A stretch of 64,000 bases of DNA from Shimia sp040225985 (GTDB lineage Bacteria; Pseudomonadota; Alphaproteobacteria; Rhodobacterales; Rhodobacteraceae): positions 310,001-374,000 of the forward strand of contig NZ_JBBPEU010000002.1 in assembly GCF_040225985.1 (NCBI RefSeq), given 5' to 3'. The notes beneath the pieces are model-generated. The model was not told where the DNA came from. It made no database searches and was given only the letters and a program-made list of their open reading frames with translations. Each line of letters starts with the position of its first letter. The stretch's first letter is position 1. Shown piece after piece: positions 26,519 through 36,264 of the stretch. A program made the position numbers and the translations under genes.

Positions 26519-27334
26519 GTGACGGTCAAGAAAAACCCTCAAAACACACAGGTTTCCCCTGCTGAGCTGCGCAATATGTTCGGCGCGAATCTCCGTATTC
26601 TGGCGGACAGCTTTCCGTCCGTGTCCCAACTTTGTCGCGAGCTGGGAATCAACCGCACCCAGTTCAATCGCTACCTGTCAGGCGAAAGCTTTCCCCGCCC
26701 CGATGTGCTGCACCGGATCTGCACCTTCTTTGACATGGATGCCCGTATCCTGCTCGAGCCGATCGACAAACTGTCCGAGGGGCGTTCGGTTTTGAACCAC
26801 CCGCTGATCGCCGACTATGTCGGCACCGGAATGACCGACATTCCGCAGGATGTGTTTCCAGACGGATTCTATCGCTTTTCACGGCGCAGTTTCACAGAAA
26901 CCGACCTGATTGTCGTCGGCCTGGTTTATGTGTTCCGAAAGGACCGCCATACCTTCATTCGCGGCTACGAGGCCAAGGACGCCATGCGCCAGCACGGCCT
27001 GCCCACCGACCCGGAAACCCGCGAGTTTCGTGGCGTCTTCATTCCGCAGGAAGACGGGGTCGCCGCGCTTGTCTCGCACAAACAGACCATGGCCACGTCG
27101 TTCAACTATCTCAGCCGTGTGTCCTCGTTCCAGAACCATTTCTGGATCGGCTATGCTACGCGCACCGTACGCGAAACGGTTGATGGGCGCCGTGCGGCCC
27201 GGCTGGTCTATGAACATCTTGGCAAGGACACCCACGCCGTCCTGTCTGCGGCACGCTCGGTCGGGTTTTACAACGCCGAAAACCTCTTGCCCTATCACAG
27301 GAAATTGCTGAACCTCGATCAGCCTTTTGCCTGA
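26519..27334 (+). CDS. XRE-type helix-turn-helix regulator
   Basis: A 271-residue regulator with an N-terminal XRE-type HTH (about 13-75: RNMFGANLRILADSFPSVSQ, then LCRELGINRTQFNRYLSGES and FPRPDVLHRICTFFDMD). A long C-terminal domain of unknown type follows, with PLIADYVGTGMTDIPQDVFP and FWIGYATRTVRETVDGRRAAR; it may sense a ligand. The start chosen is GTG at 26519, with GGAG six bases upstream; an in-frame ATG at 26471 overlaps the palindromes and has no ribosome-binding site. The tandem palindromes upstream probably are its own operators. Confidence 0.82.
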   Translation: MTVKKNPQNTQVSPAELRNMFGANLRILADSFPSVSQLCRELGINRTQFNRYLSGESFPRPDVLHRICTFFDMDARILLEPIDKLSEGRSVLNHPLIADYVGTGMTDIPQDVFPDGFYRFSRRSFTETDLIVVGLVYVFRKDRHTFIRGYEAKDAMRQHGLPTDPETREFRGVFIPQEDGVAALVSHKQTMATSFNYLSRVSSFQNHFWIGYATRTVRETVDGRRAARLVYEHLGKDTHAVLSAARSVGFYNAENLLPYHRKLLNLDQPFA

Positions 27335-27352
27335 ACCTGCGAAGGGTCAGGG

Positions 27353-28168
27353 TCAGGCTTCGGCCACCTGCAATACCTCTTCGGCGGCCTCTTGCTTGCC
27401 TGCGGCCTTGATCAACGCATAAAGATGCCAGGTGGCATGCCCAAGCACGGGCAATGCGATCAACAGCCCCAGGAAAGCCGGCACCATTGCGACGAATGTT
27501 GTCACAGAAATGAACACAGCCCAGAAAATCATGATCACGAAATGACTTTGCACATATTGGAAGCTTGTGATCATGGCCGTGACGAAATCCACCTCGCGGT
27601 CCAGCAGAAGTGGCAGCGAGAGCACCGTGATCATATAAAGCAGCAGGGCAAACAACGCGCCCACCACCGTGCCGACCCCCAGCATCATCAGCCCGTTTCC
27701 GGTAAGGTACACCTCGAAGGATGACGACACATTCGTCATGGTCGACAACCCGAGGAACAGCGCAAAAATCATATGCGCCAGAAAGAACCAGAACAGGAAC
27801 ACGATGACGATCACGGCACAGATCGACGGCATCTGCCGTTTGGTCTGCCGACCGATCACCCCGAAAATGGCGTAGACGTCCATCGCCTTTTTCTGTTCCA
27901 ACCTTCGCGACACCTCGTATAACCCCACGGCCGCGAACGGCCCGATCAGAGGAAACCCGATCGCCGCAAACACCAGCCAATAGCTGTGGCCCGTCTTCAT
28001 GGTGATCCACGCCAGAATCCAGCCCACGATCATGTAAAAGCTTGCAAAGATCAGGCCAAAACCCGGCTTGGCCAGGAAATCCCGCCACCCGCGCGCCACG
28101 GCTTCTTTCAACATGGCCGGGGTCACATCCCCCAGGTCGGGCACGCCCAGTTTCGGTGTTTCCGGCAT
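27353..28168 (-). CDS. DUF2189 domain membrane protein
   Basis: A 271-residue integral membrane protein of the DUF2189 family. A short cytoplasmic start (AMLKEAVARGWRDFLAKPGFGLIFA, the family hallmark) is followed by five to six membrane spans, including FYMIVGWILAWITM, VFAAIGFPLIGPFAAVGLYEV, AVIVIVFLFWFFLAHMIFAL and MIFWAVFISVTTFVAMVPAF. Function is unknown. It converges with the XRE regulator gene across an 18-base gap. The start follows GGGAGG at normal spacing. Confidence 0.85.
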   Translation of the reverse strand: MPETPKLGVPDLGDVTPAMLKEAVARGWRDFLAKPGFGLIFASFYMIVGWILAWITMKTGHSYWLVFAAIGFPLIGPFAAVGLYEVSRRLEQKKAMDVYAIFGVIGRQTKRQMPSICAVIVIVFLFWFFLAHMIFALFLGLSTMTNVSSSFEVYLTGNGLMMLGVGTVVGALFALLLYMITVLSLPLLLDREVDFVTAMITSFQYVQSHFVIMIFWAVFISVTTFVAMVPAFLGLLIALPVLGHATWHLYALIKAAGKQEAAEEVLQVAEA

Positions 28169-28225
28169 CCATCCCTCCCAAAATGTCTGTCGTTCTTACG
28201 ATAAGACCCGCAGAACGTGCACAAA

Positions 28226-29644
28226 TCAACCGTCATGAATATGAGGTGGGGATTTTTGCGGCCAAAGGGTGGCCTCGTGATAGGTCTGGGCCACGTTCAG
28301 CAACGACAGATCCGCGCCCTTTCTGGCGAACAGCTGCACCCCCATCGGCAGACCCTGATCCGAAAAGCCACATGGCAACGAGATGCAAGGCACCCCGGCC
28401 AGGCTGACCGGAACCACCACCTCCATCCAGCGATGATAGGTGTCCATCTGCGCACCCGCAATCTTCTGTGGCCAATCCCATTTGGCCGGGAACGGCCAGA
28501 CCTGCGCCGATGGCAGGGCAAGAAAATCATAGGTGTCGAACAACCCTGCCAGCAGGGTGAACCAGCGCGACCGCAACGCTGCGGCCTTGGCAATCTGCTG
28601 ACCGGTCAGGGTCAGACCGTTCTCGATCTCCCACACCGCCGCCGGTTTCAACTGCGCGCGCGTCGCCGGATCGCTGTAAAGCGGTGCCAGATCCGAGGCC
28701 ACGGCCCAATGCCGCAGCACGGTCCAACTGTGCCACAGATCTTCTGCGGCGAAAGGAGGCGCAACCGTTTCAAGCTCGGCCCCGATCCCTTCGAACACTG
28801 ACAGGCCCTGTTCACATTGCGCCAGCACACCCTCTTCCATCGAATAGGCGCCGCCCCAGTCGCCCAGCCAGCCGATCCGCACGCCGTCCAACTTTTCAGG
28901 TGCGTTCAGGGTCCAGTCCTGCACCGCCGCGTTGTGCGGAACGGCAAGGTTGGGGCGCGCCATCACCGACATCAGCAACGCCAGATCACGGGGGCTACGC
29001 GCCATCGGCCCATTGGTTGAAAGCTGCTGCAAGAACGTCTCGCCACCTGGCGCCCGCGGCACCACGCCCCAGCCAGGCCGGAACCCGTAGACATTACAAA
29101 AGGCCGCCGGGTTGCGCAGCGAGCCCATCATGTCGGACCCGTCGGCCAGCGCCACCATGCGCGTCGCAAGGGCCGCCGCCGCACCGCCAGACGATCCGCC
29201 AGCCGTGCGATTGCTGTCGTAGGGGTTTCTTGTCACGCCATAAACTGGGTTGATGCTGTGTGATCCCAACCCGAATTCCGGCACATTGGTCTTCCCGACA
29301 AAAATCGCACCCTCGGCGCGCAGATGCGCGACCATGGGGCTGTCGACCTCTGCCACGCGATCAGCGAACAGTGGTGATCCGTCGGTTTGCACCACGCCGG
29401 CGAGTGGCTCAAGATCCTTGACCGCAAATGGCAGCCCCCAAAGCGCCCCCTGCGCACCACGTGCATCTGCCGCCCGCGCCTCGGCCATCAGGGTATCGCT
29501 GTCGCGCAAAGCCACGATTGCGTTCACGGCGCCGTTTACGGCCTCGATCCGCTCCAGCGTCGCTGCCATGACCGCCGCGCAGGTGGTCCGGCCTTCTCGC
29601 AGATCGGCCAGCAAATCCACCGCGTCCTTGTCCAGAATATCCAT
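28226..29644 (-). CDS. Amidase signature family amidase
   Basis: A 472-residue enzyme of the amidase signature superfamily, hydrolysing an amide to acid and ammonia. The Ser-cisSer-Lys triad is visible: Lys76 in LPFAVKDLEP, cis-Ser151 in AGGSSGGAAA and nucleophile Ser175 in DGSDMMGSLRNPA. The glycine-serine signature is slightly altered (MMGS for the usual GGS). The ATG at 29644 follows AGGGAGGG; the further in-frame start at 29665 is a TTG and is less likely. The substrate cannot be predicted; it is not in a GatCAB context. Confidence 0.9.
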   Translation of the reverse strand: MDILDKDAVDLLADLREGRTTCAAVMAATLERIEAVNGAVNAIVALRDSDTLMAEARAADARGAQGALWGLPFAVKDLEPLAGVVQTDGSPLFADRVAEVDSPMVAHLRAEGAIFVGKTNVPEFGLGSHSINPVYGVTRNPYDSNRTAGGSSGGAAAALATRMVALADGSDMMGSLRNPAAFCNVYGFRPGWGVVPRAPGGETFLQQLSTNGPMARSPRDLALLMSVMARPNLAVPHNAAVQDWTLNAPEKLDGVRIGWLGDWGGAYSMEEGVLAQCEQGLSVFEGIGAELETVAPPFAAEDLWHSWTVLRHWAVASDLAPLYSDPATRAQLKPAAVWEIENGLTLTGQQIAKAAALRSRWFTLLAGLFDTYDFLALPSAQVWPFPAKWDWPQKIAGAQMDTYHRWMEVVVPVSLAGVPCISLPCGFSDQGLPMGVQLFARKGADLSLLNVAQTYHEATLWPQKSPPHIHDG

Positions 29645-29702
29645 CACACCCTCCCTTTTGCTCAAAACATGAAAGGCCCTGCAAAGACTTGCAAGGCCCC
29701 AT

Positions 29703-29773
29703 CTTTTTCTTGGTCAAAAATACCTTGGGGTGAATTGGCGCCGCAGGCGGCAAGAGGGGCAACGCCCCTGCCC
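29703..29773. repeat. Dispersed structured repeat, family A copy 2
   Basis: CTTTTTCTTGGTCAAAAATA, then CCTTGGGGTGAATTG, then the variable hairpin TTGGCGCC-GCA-GGCGGCAA (imperfect) and GAGGGGC-AAC-GCCCCTG. It stands 13 bases past the prfB stop, between that gene and the start of the amidase gene. Confidence 0.75.
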
Positions 29774-29786
29774 TCATCCAGGGTCC

Positions 29787-30914
29787 CTAGTCTTCGGCCT
29801 GCGCGTCTGCGCGGCTCTTGCCCGCCACGTCCATCGCCAGCGTGGCCGCCATGAACCCGTCCAGATCCCCGTCCAGCACACCCTTTGTGTCCGAGGTTTC
29901 ATGGTTGGTGCGCAGGTCCTTCACCATCTGGTAAGGCTGCAGCACGTAAGACCGGATCTGGTTGCCCCATCCGGCATCGCCCTTGGCCTCGTGGGCCTCG
30001 TTGATGGCGGCGTTGCGGCGGTCCAGTTCCATCTGGTACAGGCGCGATTTCAGCGCCTTCATGGCGATATCACGGTTCTGGTGCTGGGATTTCTCGGAAC
30101 TGGTGGTCACGATCCCGGTCGGAATGTGGGTGATCCGCACAGCCGAGTCCGTCGTGTTCACGTGCTGCCCGCCCGCACCGGACGACCGGTAGGTGTCGAT
30201 ACGGATGTCGGCCGGGTTGACCTCGATCTCGATATTGTCATCCACCACCGGATAGACCCAGACAGAGGAAAACGAGGTGTGCCGCTTGGCGGCCGAGTCA
30301 TAGGGCGAAATCCGCACCAGACGGTGCACGCCGGATTCGGATTTAAGCCAGCCATAGGCGTTGTGCCCCGAAATTTTGTAAGCAGCGGATTTGATGCCCG
30401 CCTCTTCGCCCGGAGTCTCGGACTGCAACTCGACCTTGTAGCCCTTTTTCTCGGCCCAGCGGACATACATCCGCGCCAGCATCGACGCCCAGTCGCAGCT
30501 TTCGGTGCCGCCCGCGCCCGAGTTGATCTCGAGGAAGGTGTCGTTGCTGTCGGCCTCACCATCCAGAAGCGCCTCAAGCTCTTTCTCGGCGGCCTTCTCG
30601 GCCAGCGCCTTGAGCGCGGCCTCGGCATCGGCGACGACCTCGTCATCCTCTTCCATCTCGCCCAGTTCAATAAGCTCGATATTGTCGTTCAGATCGGTCT
30701 CGATCGCATTGACCGTGTCGAAGGCATCGACAAGGCTCTGGCGTTCGCGCATCAGTTTCTGCGCGCCTTCGGGGTCGTTCCAGAGGTCGGGATCTTCGAC
30801 GCGCGCGTTGAATTCCTCAAGCCGGTACTTGGCGGTTTCCCAATCCATGCGCTGGCGCAAAAGCTCAAGCGATTTCCTGATTTCCGCAACGATATTCTGG
30901 GTTTCAGCGCGCAT
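29787..30914 (-). CDS. prfB: Peptide chain release factor 2
   Basis: RF2 recognises UAA and UGA stop codons and triggers peptidyl-tRNA hydrolysis. The 375-residue protein has the GGQ hydrolysis motif at 248-250 (SSGAGGQHVN). The stop-codon-reading tripeptide appears as SPY (203-205, in RISPYDSAAK) where E. coli has SPF; this is a conservative change that I believe occurs in other alphaproteobacteria. The frame is uninterrupted from the start, so the programmed +1 frameshift that regulates many prfB genes is absent. It is followed by a family A repeat and preceded by mrcA on the same strand. Confidence 0.96.
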   Translation of the reverse strand: MRAETQNIVAEIRKSLELLRQRMDWETAKYRLEEFNARVEDPDLWNDPEGAQKLMRERQSLVDAFDTVNAIETDLNDNIELIELGEMEEDDEVVADAEAALKALAEKAAEKELEALLDGEADSNDTFLEINSGAGGTESCDWASMLARMYVRWAEKKGYKVELQSETPGEEAGIKSAAYKISGHNAYGWLKSESGVHRLVRISPYDSAAKRHTSFSSVWVYPVVDDNIEIEVNPADIRIDTYRSSGAGGQHVNTTDSAVRITHIPTGIVTTSSEKSQHQNRDIAMKALKSRLYQMELDRRNAAINEAHEAKGDAGWGNQIRSYVLQPYQMVKDLRTNHETSDTKGVLDGDLDGFMAATLAMDVAGKSRADAQAED

Positions 30915-31051
30915 CGGGGGATCCGTTTCTGTGATGTCAGATCAGGGTGATACCGCACCTCTTGGGCACGGGCAAGGCAATGCGCGGCGGGAACCTCATG
31001 AATCCGGGGCACTTTACAGACTTGGCACAGGACCGCGCCGGATATGACGGA

Positions 31052-33607
31052 TCAGTACAACCCGCCCGAACTGAGCGTGCCAAAATCGGCCTTGGGTCCG
31101 ACCACAGCCTTGCGTCCGCTTGAGGTCGTGACCTCGCGCCCGCCATAGGACTCCACCTCTTTCACCAAAGGCAGGTTGGCCCCCATCGCAAAGCCGCCAT
31201 CATAGGTGATGCCGAACACAGGCTCTTCGCCGTCACGGAAATACTCGGCCACCACATTCGGCCCACTGGCGTCATCCGCCAGACGCGCGCCGGTGTAGCG
31301 GTCGATCTTGATGAAATGCCCGCCCGGCGGCACGCGGAACTTGCCCGAGCCGTATTTCTCGACAGCCTCTTTCATGAATTCCTGGAACACAGGGCCACAG
31401 GTGTTGCCCCCATATGTGCCCCGACCCAGCGGACGCGGGCGGTCATAGCCGATATAGCACCCCGCCACGATTGAGTTGGTGAAGCCGACAAACCACACAT
31501 CCTTGGCATCGTTGGTCGTGCCGGTCTTACCGGCGGTCGGCACCGGCAGGTTGATCGCGCTCGAGGCGGTGCCCCGGCTGACCACACCCTGCATCATCGA
31601 GGTGAGCTGATAGGCGGTGATGGCGTTCATGACCCGTTCGCGGTTCGAGACAATCCGCGGGCTGCGGTCCTCGGCAATCGCAGGGTTGTCACAATCGGTA
31701 CAGTCGCGCTGATCGTGGCGATAGATCGTCTTGCCATAACGGTCCTGCACGCGGTCGATCAGGGTCGGCTCAACCCGTTCGCCGCCATTGGCAAACATCG
31801 CATAAGCCGCGACCATCTTGTAAAGCGTGGTTTCCTCGGACCCGAGGGAGTTGGCCAGGAACTTGCCCATGTCGTCATAGACACCGAACCGTTCGGCATA
31901 ATCTGCGACCACATCCATCCCCACTTCCTGAGCCAGACGAATGGTCATCAGGTTCCGCGAAAATTCGATCCCGGTGCGCAGCGGCGTCGGCCCATAGAAC
32001 TTGTTGGACGAGTTGCGAGGCCGCCAGACACCCTGCGGTGTGTTGATTTCGATCGGGGCGTCGATGACGATGGTCGCAGGGCTATAGCCACTGTCCAGCG
32101 CCGAGGCATAGACAAAAGGTTTGAACGAAGAACCGGGCTGGCGTTTGGCCTGTGTGGCGCGGTTGAAAACCGAATCCTGATAGCTGAAACCGCCCTGCAT
32201 CGCCAGAACACGGCCGTTCTTGACGTCCATCGCCATGAACCCGCCCTGCACCTCTGGCACCTGCCGAAGGGTCCAGCGCACAAAGCTGCCGTCATCATCC
32301 TTGGTCATGGCCCGCACCAGCACGACGTCGCCCTGTTCGAGAAGATCACCGGCCACGGTTGCCTTCTTGCCACGCGATCCATCTGCGTTCACCTTGCGGG
32401 CCCACTGGACATCCTTGGCGGGGATGAAATGGCCGTCCGCATCGTCCTCGACGCCCTCGATCCCGATGCGCGCATCGTTCCGGCCCACCTCAAGTACCAC
32501 GGCGGGGTGCCATTGCCCTTCAAGGTCGATGTCGCGGGGCACTTCCAGTTCGGCCAGTGCCGCACGCCACGCGGTCTCGTCGCCCAGCACATCTTCTGGC
32601 AAACGTGCGCCGGTACCACGCCACAGGCCTTGGCTGCGGTCGTATTTCTCAAGCGCGCGCTGCAGGGCGTGGGCCGCGATTTTCTGCATTTCCGGGTCCA
32701 CGGTGGCACGCACTGTCATACCGCCCGAGAAAAATTCATCCTCGCCGAAATAGCCGCTGGCCTGCCGACGGATTTCGTCGGTGAAATAGTCACGCGGCGG
32801 CAGGGTCGATTTGAAGCTGTCAAAATCGCCATTCTGGACCGAGCGCAGCGGCTTGGCCCTTTCGGATTCATAGGTGGCGGTGGTGATGTAGCCGTTTTCC
32901 GCCATCTCGCGCAGCACGTAGTTGCGCCGTTCCAGCACCCGTTCCTTGTTGCGCACCGGATGGAAGCGACCCGGCGCCTTTGGCATCGCGGCGAGCGTGG
33001 CGGCCTCGTGTGGTTCAAGATCCGTCAGGGACTTGTTGAAATAGGTCTGCGCTGCAGCGGCCACACCGTAAGAGTTCTGCCCCAGGAAAATCTCGTTCAG
33101 ATAGAGTTCAAGGATTTGGTCCTTGCTCAGGGTTTCCTCGACCCGCGTGGCAAGGATGATTTCCTTGATCTTACGTTCGATCTTGCGGTCCCCACTCAGA
33201 AGAAAGTTCTTCATCACCTGCTGGGTGATGGTCGAGGCCCCGCGCACGTCGCGCCCGCGCGACTGTACCGCTTCGACCGCGGCGGCAGCGATCCCGCGCG
33301 CGTCATAGCCGGAATGGTGGTAGAAATTCTTGTCTTCCGCCGAGATGAACGCCTCTTTCACCATGTCGGGGATTTCGTCAGCCGGCACGAACAGGCGACG
33401 TTCCTTGGCGAATTCGTCGATGATCTGCCCCTCGCCCGAATAGATCCGGCTGATCGTGGGGGGCTTGTATTGTGCAAGGCTTTCGTGGCTTGGCAACTCG
33501 CGCCCATAGATCCAAAACACCGCCCCGATCGACAGGGCGATCACGGCGGCACCCATCGTCAGAAACGTGAAGATGGTTCCGAAAAAGGAAAGAATGGCTC
33601 TCAGCAC
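31052..33607 (-). CDS. mrcA: Penicillin-binding protein 1A (bifunctional)
   Basis: Class A PBP of 851 residues polymerising glycan strands and crosslinking peptides in the periplasm. One N-terminal membrane span (about 10-33), then the glycosyltransferase domain with catalytic Glu91 in ISAEDKNFYHHSG and STITQQVMKN, an OB-like inserted domain (about 335-450), and the transpeptidase with S493-x-x-K (PGSSFKPF), SRN (550-552) and KTG (694-696). It starts with GTG. The gene lies between amiC and prfB, all on the minus strand. Confidence 0.95.
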   Translation of the reverse strand: MLRAILSFFGTIFTFLTMGAAVIALSIGAVFWIYGRELPSHESLAQYKPPTISRIYSGEGQIIDEFAKERRLFVPADEIPDMVKEAFISAEDKNFYHHSGYDARGIAAAAVEAVQSRGRDVRGASTITQQVMKNFLLSGDRKIERKIKEIILATRVEETLSKDQILELYLNEIFLGQNSYGVAAAAQTYFNKSLTDLEPHEAATLAAMPKAPGRFHPVRNKERVLERRNYVLREMAENGYITTATYESERAKPLRSVQNGDFDSFKSTLPPRDYFTDEIRRQASGYFGEDEFFSGGMTVRATVDPEMQKIAAHALQRALEKYDRSQGLWRGTGARLPEDVLGDETAWRAALAELEVPRDIDLEGQWHPAVVLEVGRNDARIGIEGVEDDADGHFIPAKDVQWARKVNADGSRGKKATVAGDLLEQGDVVLVRAMTKDDDGSFVRWTLRQVPEVQGGFMAMDVKNGRVLAMQGGFSYQDSVFNRATQAKRQPGSSFKPFVYASALDSGYSPATIVIDAPIEINTPQGVWRPRNSSNKFYGPTPLRTGIEFSRNLMTIRLAQEVGMDVVADYAERFGVYDDMGKFLANSLGSEETTLYKMVAAYAMFANGGERVEPTLIDRVQDRYGKTIYRHDQRDCTDCDNPAIAEDRSPRIVSNRERVMNAITAYQLTSMMQGVVSRGTASSAINLPVPTAGKTGTTNDAKDVWFVGFTNSIVAGCYIGYDRPRPLGRGTYGGNTCGPVFQEFMKEAVEKYGSGKFRVPPGGHFIKIDRYTGARLADDASGPNVVAEYFRDGEEPVFGITYDGGFAMGANLPLVKEVESYGGREVTTSSGRKAVVGPKADFGTLSSGGLY

Positions 33608-33726
33608 CGGGGTCTCACAATCGCACTAGGGTCATCGGGTGTTGTGCCTCTATACAGTCAGGCGTCCGAGGGGTCAAAACACAACCGCGCGCGCGATGGG
33701 CATCTTTTCGCCGTCAGAGCCTGTCT

Positions 33727-34950
33727 TTACTGGCGCACAAGATCTCGCAGGACTTTGTCTTCGGCCACCCATTTCAGCACGCCATCGCGCAGGCCGCCCG
33801 CCATGGCCGCCCGCCAGTTCGGATCCTGCAAGCGGGTCATATCGCGATTCGACGACAGGAACCCCACCTCGATCAGAACCGAGGGCACATCAGCCGCCTT
33901 GAGCACGGAAAATCCCGCCTGCCGCAAGGGTTTGCGGTTCAAGGGGCCCGCCGCGGCCTCCATCGCATCAACCAGAGATGAGGCCAGAAGCCGCGAGCGG
34001 GGCGCGGTTTCCAGGCGCGCGAGGTCAAGCAGCACATCGGCCACCTCGTCCTCGGCCCCGGTGAGGTCGATCCCGGCAAGAATATCGGCCCGGTCGTGCC
34101 GTTGCGCCAGAATGGCCGAGGCCTTGTCGCTGGCGTCCTTGGCAAGCGTATAGACCGTAGCCCCCGACGCGCCGCCCTGCTGCAAGGCATCGGCATGCAG
34201 CGAGATGAACAGATCAGCCCCGACTTCATGAGCGATGGACACCCGCCGCTCAAGCGAGACGAACACGTCTTCATCGCGGGTCAGGATCACCTCGAAATTG
34301 CCCGACCGCCGCAGGGTATCGCGGATTTCACGGGCAAAGGTCAGCATCAGTTCTTTTTCCACGGCGTTGCCGCGCTGTGCCCCGGGGTCGATCCCGCCAT
34401 GCCCCGGATCCAGCACCACAACCACCGGCGCCCAGGCCGGGCGTTCCGCGCGCGCCTGTCCCTCGGGCAGGGCCGGATCGGGTAAGTCCCAGCGCGGGTC
34501 ATGCGGCACGCCCGTGCCTTCGGCAAACACCTCGGGCGCGACGGGGCGCATCAGCACGGAGAGGCGCGCAGCCCCGCTTTCGGCGTCAAGGGTCATGCCG
34601 GCCTTGTCAACGCGCAGCGGCGCGTCAAGAAGCACCACCATACGGCTCCAGCCCGGCCGGAACTGGCCAAAGCGCACATCCTGCACCCCGTCCACCTGCC
34701 CAAGGCTTTCGGCCTCGAAGCCGGTCCAGTCGATTTCGCGGAAATCCAGTACAAGACGACGCGGATCATCCAGCTGGAACACCCGCCACGGCACACCTTG
34801 CGACAGACCAAGATTCAAGGCCACCGCACCGCGCCGTTCCTCGCGCAGGGCGCTGTCCGCGCTGTCCACCCGCGCGAGGCCGGTAAAGTCCTGCGCAGTC
34901 GCAAGCCCGGCCCAGAAGACCATTGCCAGAAGGAAAAGAATCCTGCCCAT
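33727..34950 (-). CDS. amiC: N-acetylmuramoyl-L-alanine amidase
   Basis: A periplasmic zinc amidase that cleaves the stem peptide from MurNAc, probably at septation. The 407-residue protein has a signal peptide (MGRILFLLAMVFWAGLATA), an N-terminal AMIN-type beta domain (about 25-135), and an Amidase_3 domain with VVVLDPGHGGIDPGA (zinc His near 183), VEKELML (Glu), LFISLHADAL (second His) and the late SVLIEVGFLSS with the catalytic Glu. A ribosome-binding AGAGG/AAGGG precedes the ATG. It is upstream of mrcA on the same strand. Confidence 0.92.
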   Translation of the reverse strand: MGRILFLLAMVFWAGLATAQDFTGLARVDSADSALREERRGAVALNLGLSQGVPWRVFQLDDPRRLVLDFREIDWTGFEAESLGQVDGVQDVRFGQFRPGWSRMVVLLDAPLRVDKAGMTLDAESGAARLSVLMRPVAPEVFAEGTGVPHDPRWDLPDPALPEGQARAERPAWAPVVVVLDPGHGGIDPGAQRGNAVEKELMLTFAREIRDTLRRSGNFEVILTRDEDVFVSLERRVSIAHEVGADLFISLHADALQQGGASGATVYTLAKDASDKASAILAQRHDRADILAGIDLTGAEDEVADVLLDLARLETAPRSRLLASSLVDAMEAAAGPLNRKPLRQAGFSVLKAADVPSVLIEVGFLSSNRDMTRLQDPNWRAAMAGGLRDGVLKWVAEDKVLRDLVRQ

Positions 34951-35057
34951 ACCCTTACCTCTTTTGGCGGTATCTTAAGGCAGAGCGCGCTGCAGAACCA
35001 CCGTCCCTGCGTTGCCTTTTTTATCAGTTACACCGAGGGACCGGCAGAGTGCCGCCG

Positions 35058-36209
35058 TCAGACAAACCCGCGCGCGGCCATGAACCGTTTCAGACGCGCC
35101 AGCCCCTCGGCGATATCCGCAGTTGAACGGGCATAGGAAAACCGCAGTGTGCCTGCGCCCCGAACCGGATCGAAATCCAGCCCCGGCGTGACAGCGACCC
35201 CGGCCTCGTCAAGGATTTCGCGGGCAAAGGCGCGGCTGTCCTCGGTGAACTGACTCACATCGACATAGACGTAGAACGCCCCGTCGGGCGGCGCAAAACT
35301 TGTGAACCCGGCCTTGGGCAGCCCGTCGATCATCATCTGCCGGTTGGCGCGATAGACCTGCATGTTTGCTTCAAGTTCTTCATGGCAATCCATCGCGGCC
35401 AGCGCCGCCACCTGGCTGGCATGGGGCGCGCAGATGAACATGTTCTGCGCCAGTCGTTCGACCGTGCGCACGTGATCCTCGGGAACGACCATCCAGCCCA
35501 CCCGCCAGCCGGTCATCGAAAAATATTTGGAGAAGGAATTGATGACATAGCAGTCATCGGCGATCTCCAGCGCGGTCACGGCCTTGGCCTCGTATTCGAT
35601 GCCATGATAAATCTCGTCACTGATAAACGCCGCCCCCTTGGCCGCGCAGGCCTCGACAAGCGCAGACATCGACCCCTTGTCGAGCATCGTGCCGGTGGGA
35701 TTCGCCGGTGACGCCACCATAAGCCCCTGCACATCCATATCTGCAAAATCTGCTGGTACGGGTTGCAGGCGATTGGCCTCGGACGTTTGCAAATCCACCG
35801 GTGTCAGCGAAAGCGCCTTGAGAATCTGCCGGTAAGACGGATAGCCCGGCGCCCCGATCGCCACACGGTCGCCCGCATCAAACAGCGCCGTGAACGCCAG
35901 AAGAAACGCACCGGATGACCCCGGCGTGACAATCACCCGTGCAGGGTCCAGATCGACATTGTACCACGCGCCATAGAGCCGCGAAATCCGCTCTCGCAGC
36001 GCGGGCAACCCCAGTGCCACGGTGTATCCCATCGCGTCTTGCGCCATCGCATTGGCCAGTGCCTGCCGCGCGCCTTCCGGAGCGGGCGTGCCGGGTTGGC
36101 CCACTTCCATGTGGATGATATGGCGGCCATCCACCTCGGCCTGACGTGCCGCTTCCATGACATCCATCACAATGAAGGGATCAACCATCCCGCGTCTTGA
36201 GTTCCGCAT
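35058..36209 (-). CDS. PLP-dependent class I/II aminotransferase
   Basis: A fold-type I aminotransferase of 383 residues. Visible motifs are VTPGSSGAFLLAFTALFD (phosphate-binding region), VASPANPTGTML (substrate Asn), ISDEIYHGIEYE (Asp and Tyr that hold PLP), the Schiff-base Lys in INSFSKYFSMTGWRVGW, and the C-terminal Arg in LRFSYARST. The amino-donor and 2-oxo acid are not predictable. The start at 36209 is preferred because AGGGA lies eight bases upstream; an ATG at 36233 would add eight residues. It is divergent from the M48/TPR gene. Confidence 0.88.
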   Translation of the reverse strand: MRNSRRGMVDPFIVMDVMEAARQAEVDGRHIIHMEVGQPGTPAPEGARQALANAMAQDAMGYTVALGLPALRERISRLYGAWYNVDLDPARVIVTPGSSGAFLLAFTALFDAGDRVAIGAPGYPSYRQILKALSLTPVDLQTSEANRLQPVPADFADMDVQGLMVASPANPTGTMLDKGSMSALVEACAAKGAAFISDEIYHGIEYEAKAVTALEIADDCYVINSFSKYFSMTGWRVGWMVVPEDHVRTVERLAQNMFICAPHASQVAALAAMDCHEELEANMQVYRANRQMMIDGLPKAGFTSFAPPDGAFYVYVDVSQFTEDSRAFAREILDEAGVAVTPGLDFDPVRGAGTLRFSYARSTADIAEGLARLKRFMAARGFV

Positions 36210-36264
36210 TTTTTTCGTCCCTAGTGTCGCCATGATCTTTCACCGCGAAACAGCACCGCCGTCA

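Noticed and set aside
31715..34153. 812-codon plus-strand open frame
   Set aside because: It is the complement of mrcA and the end of amiC, whose catalytic motifs are intact on the minus strand; its translation is His/Arg-rich and shows no domain.
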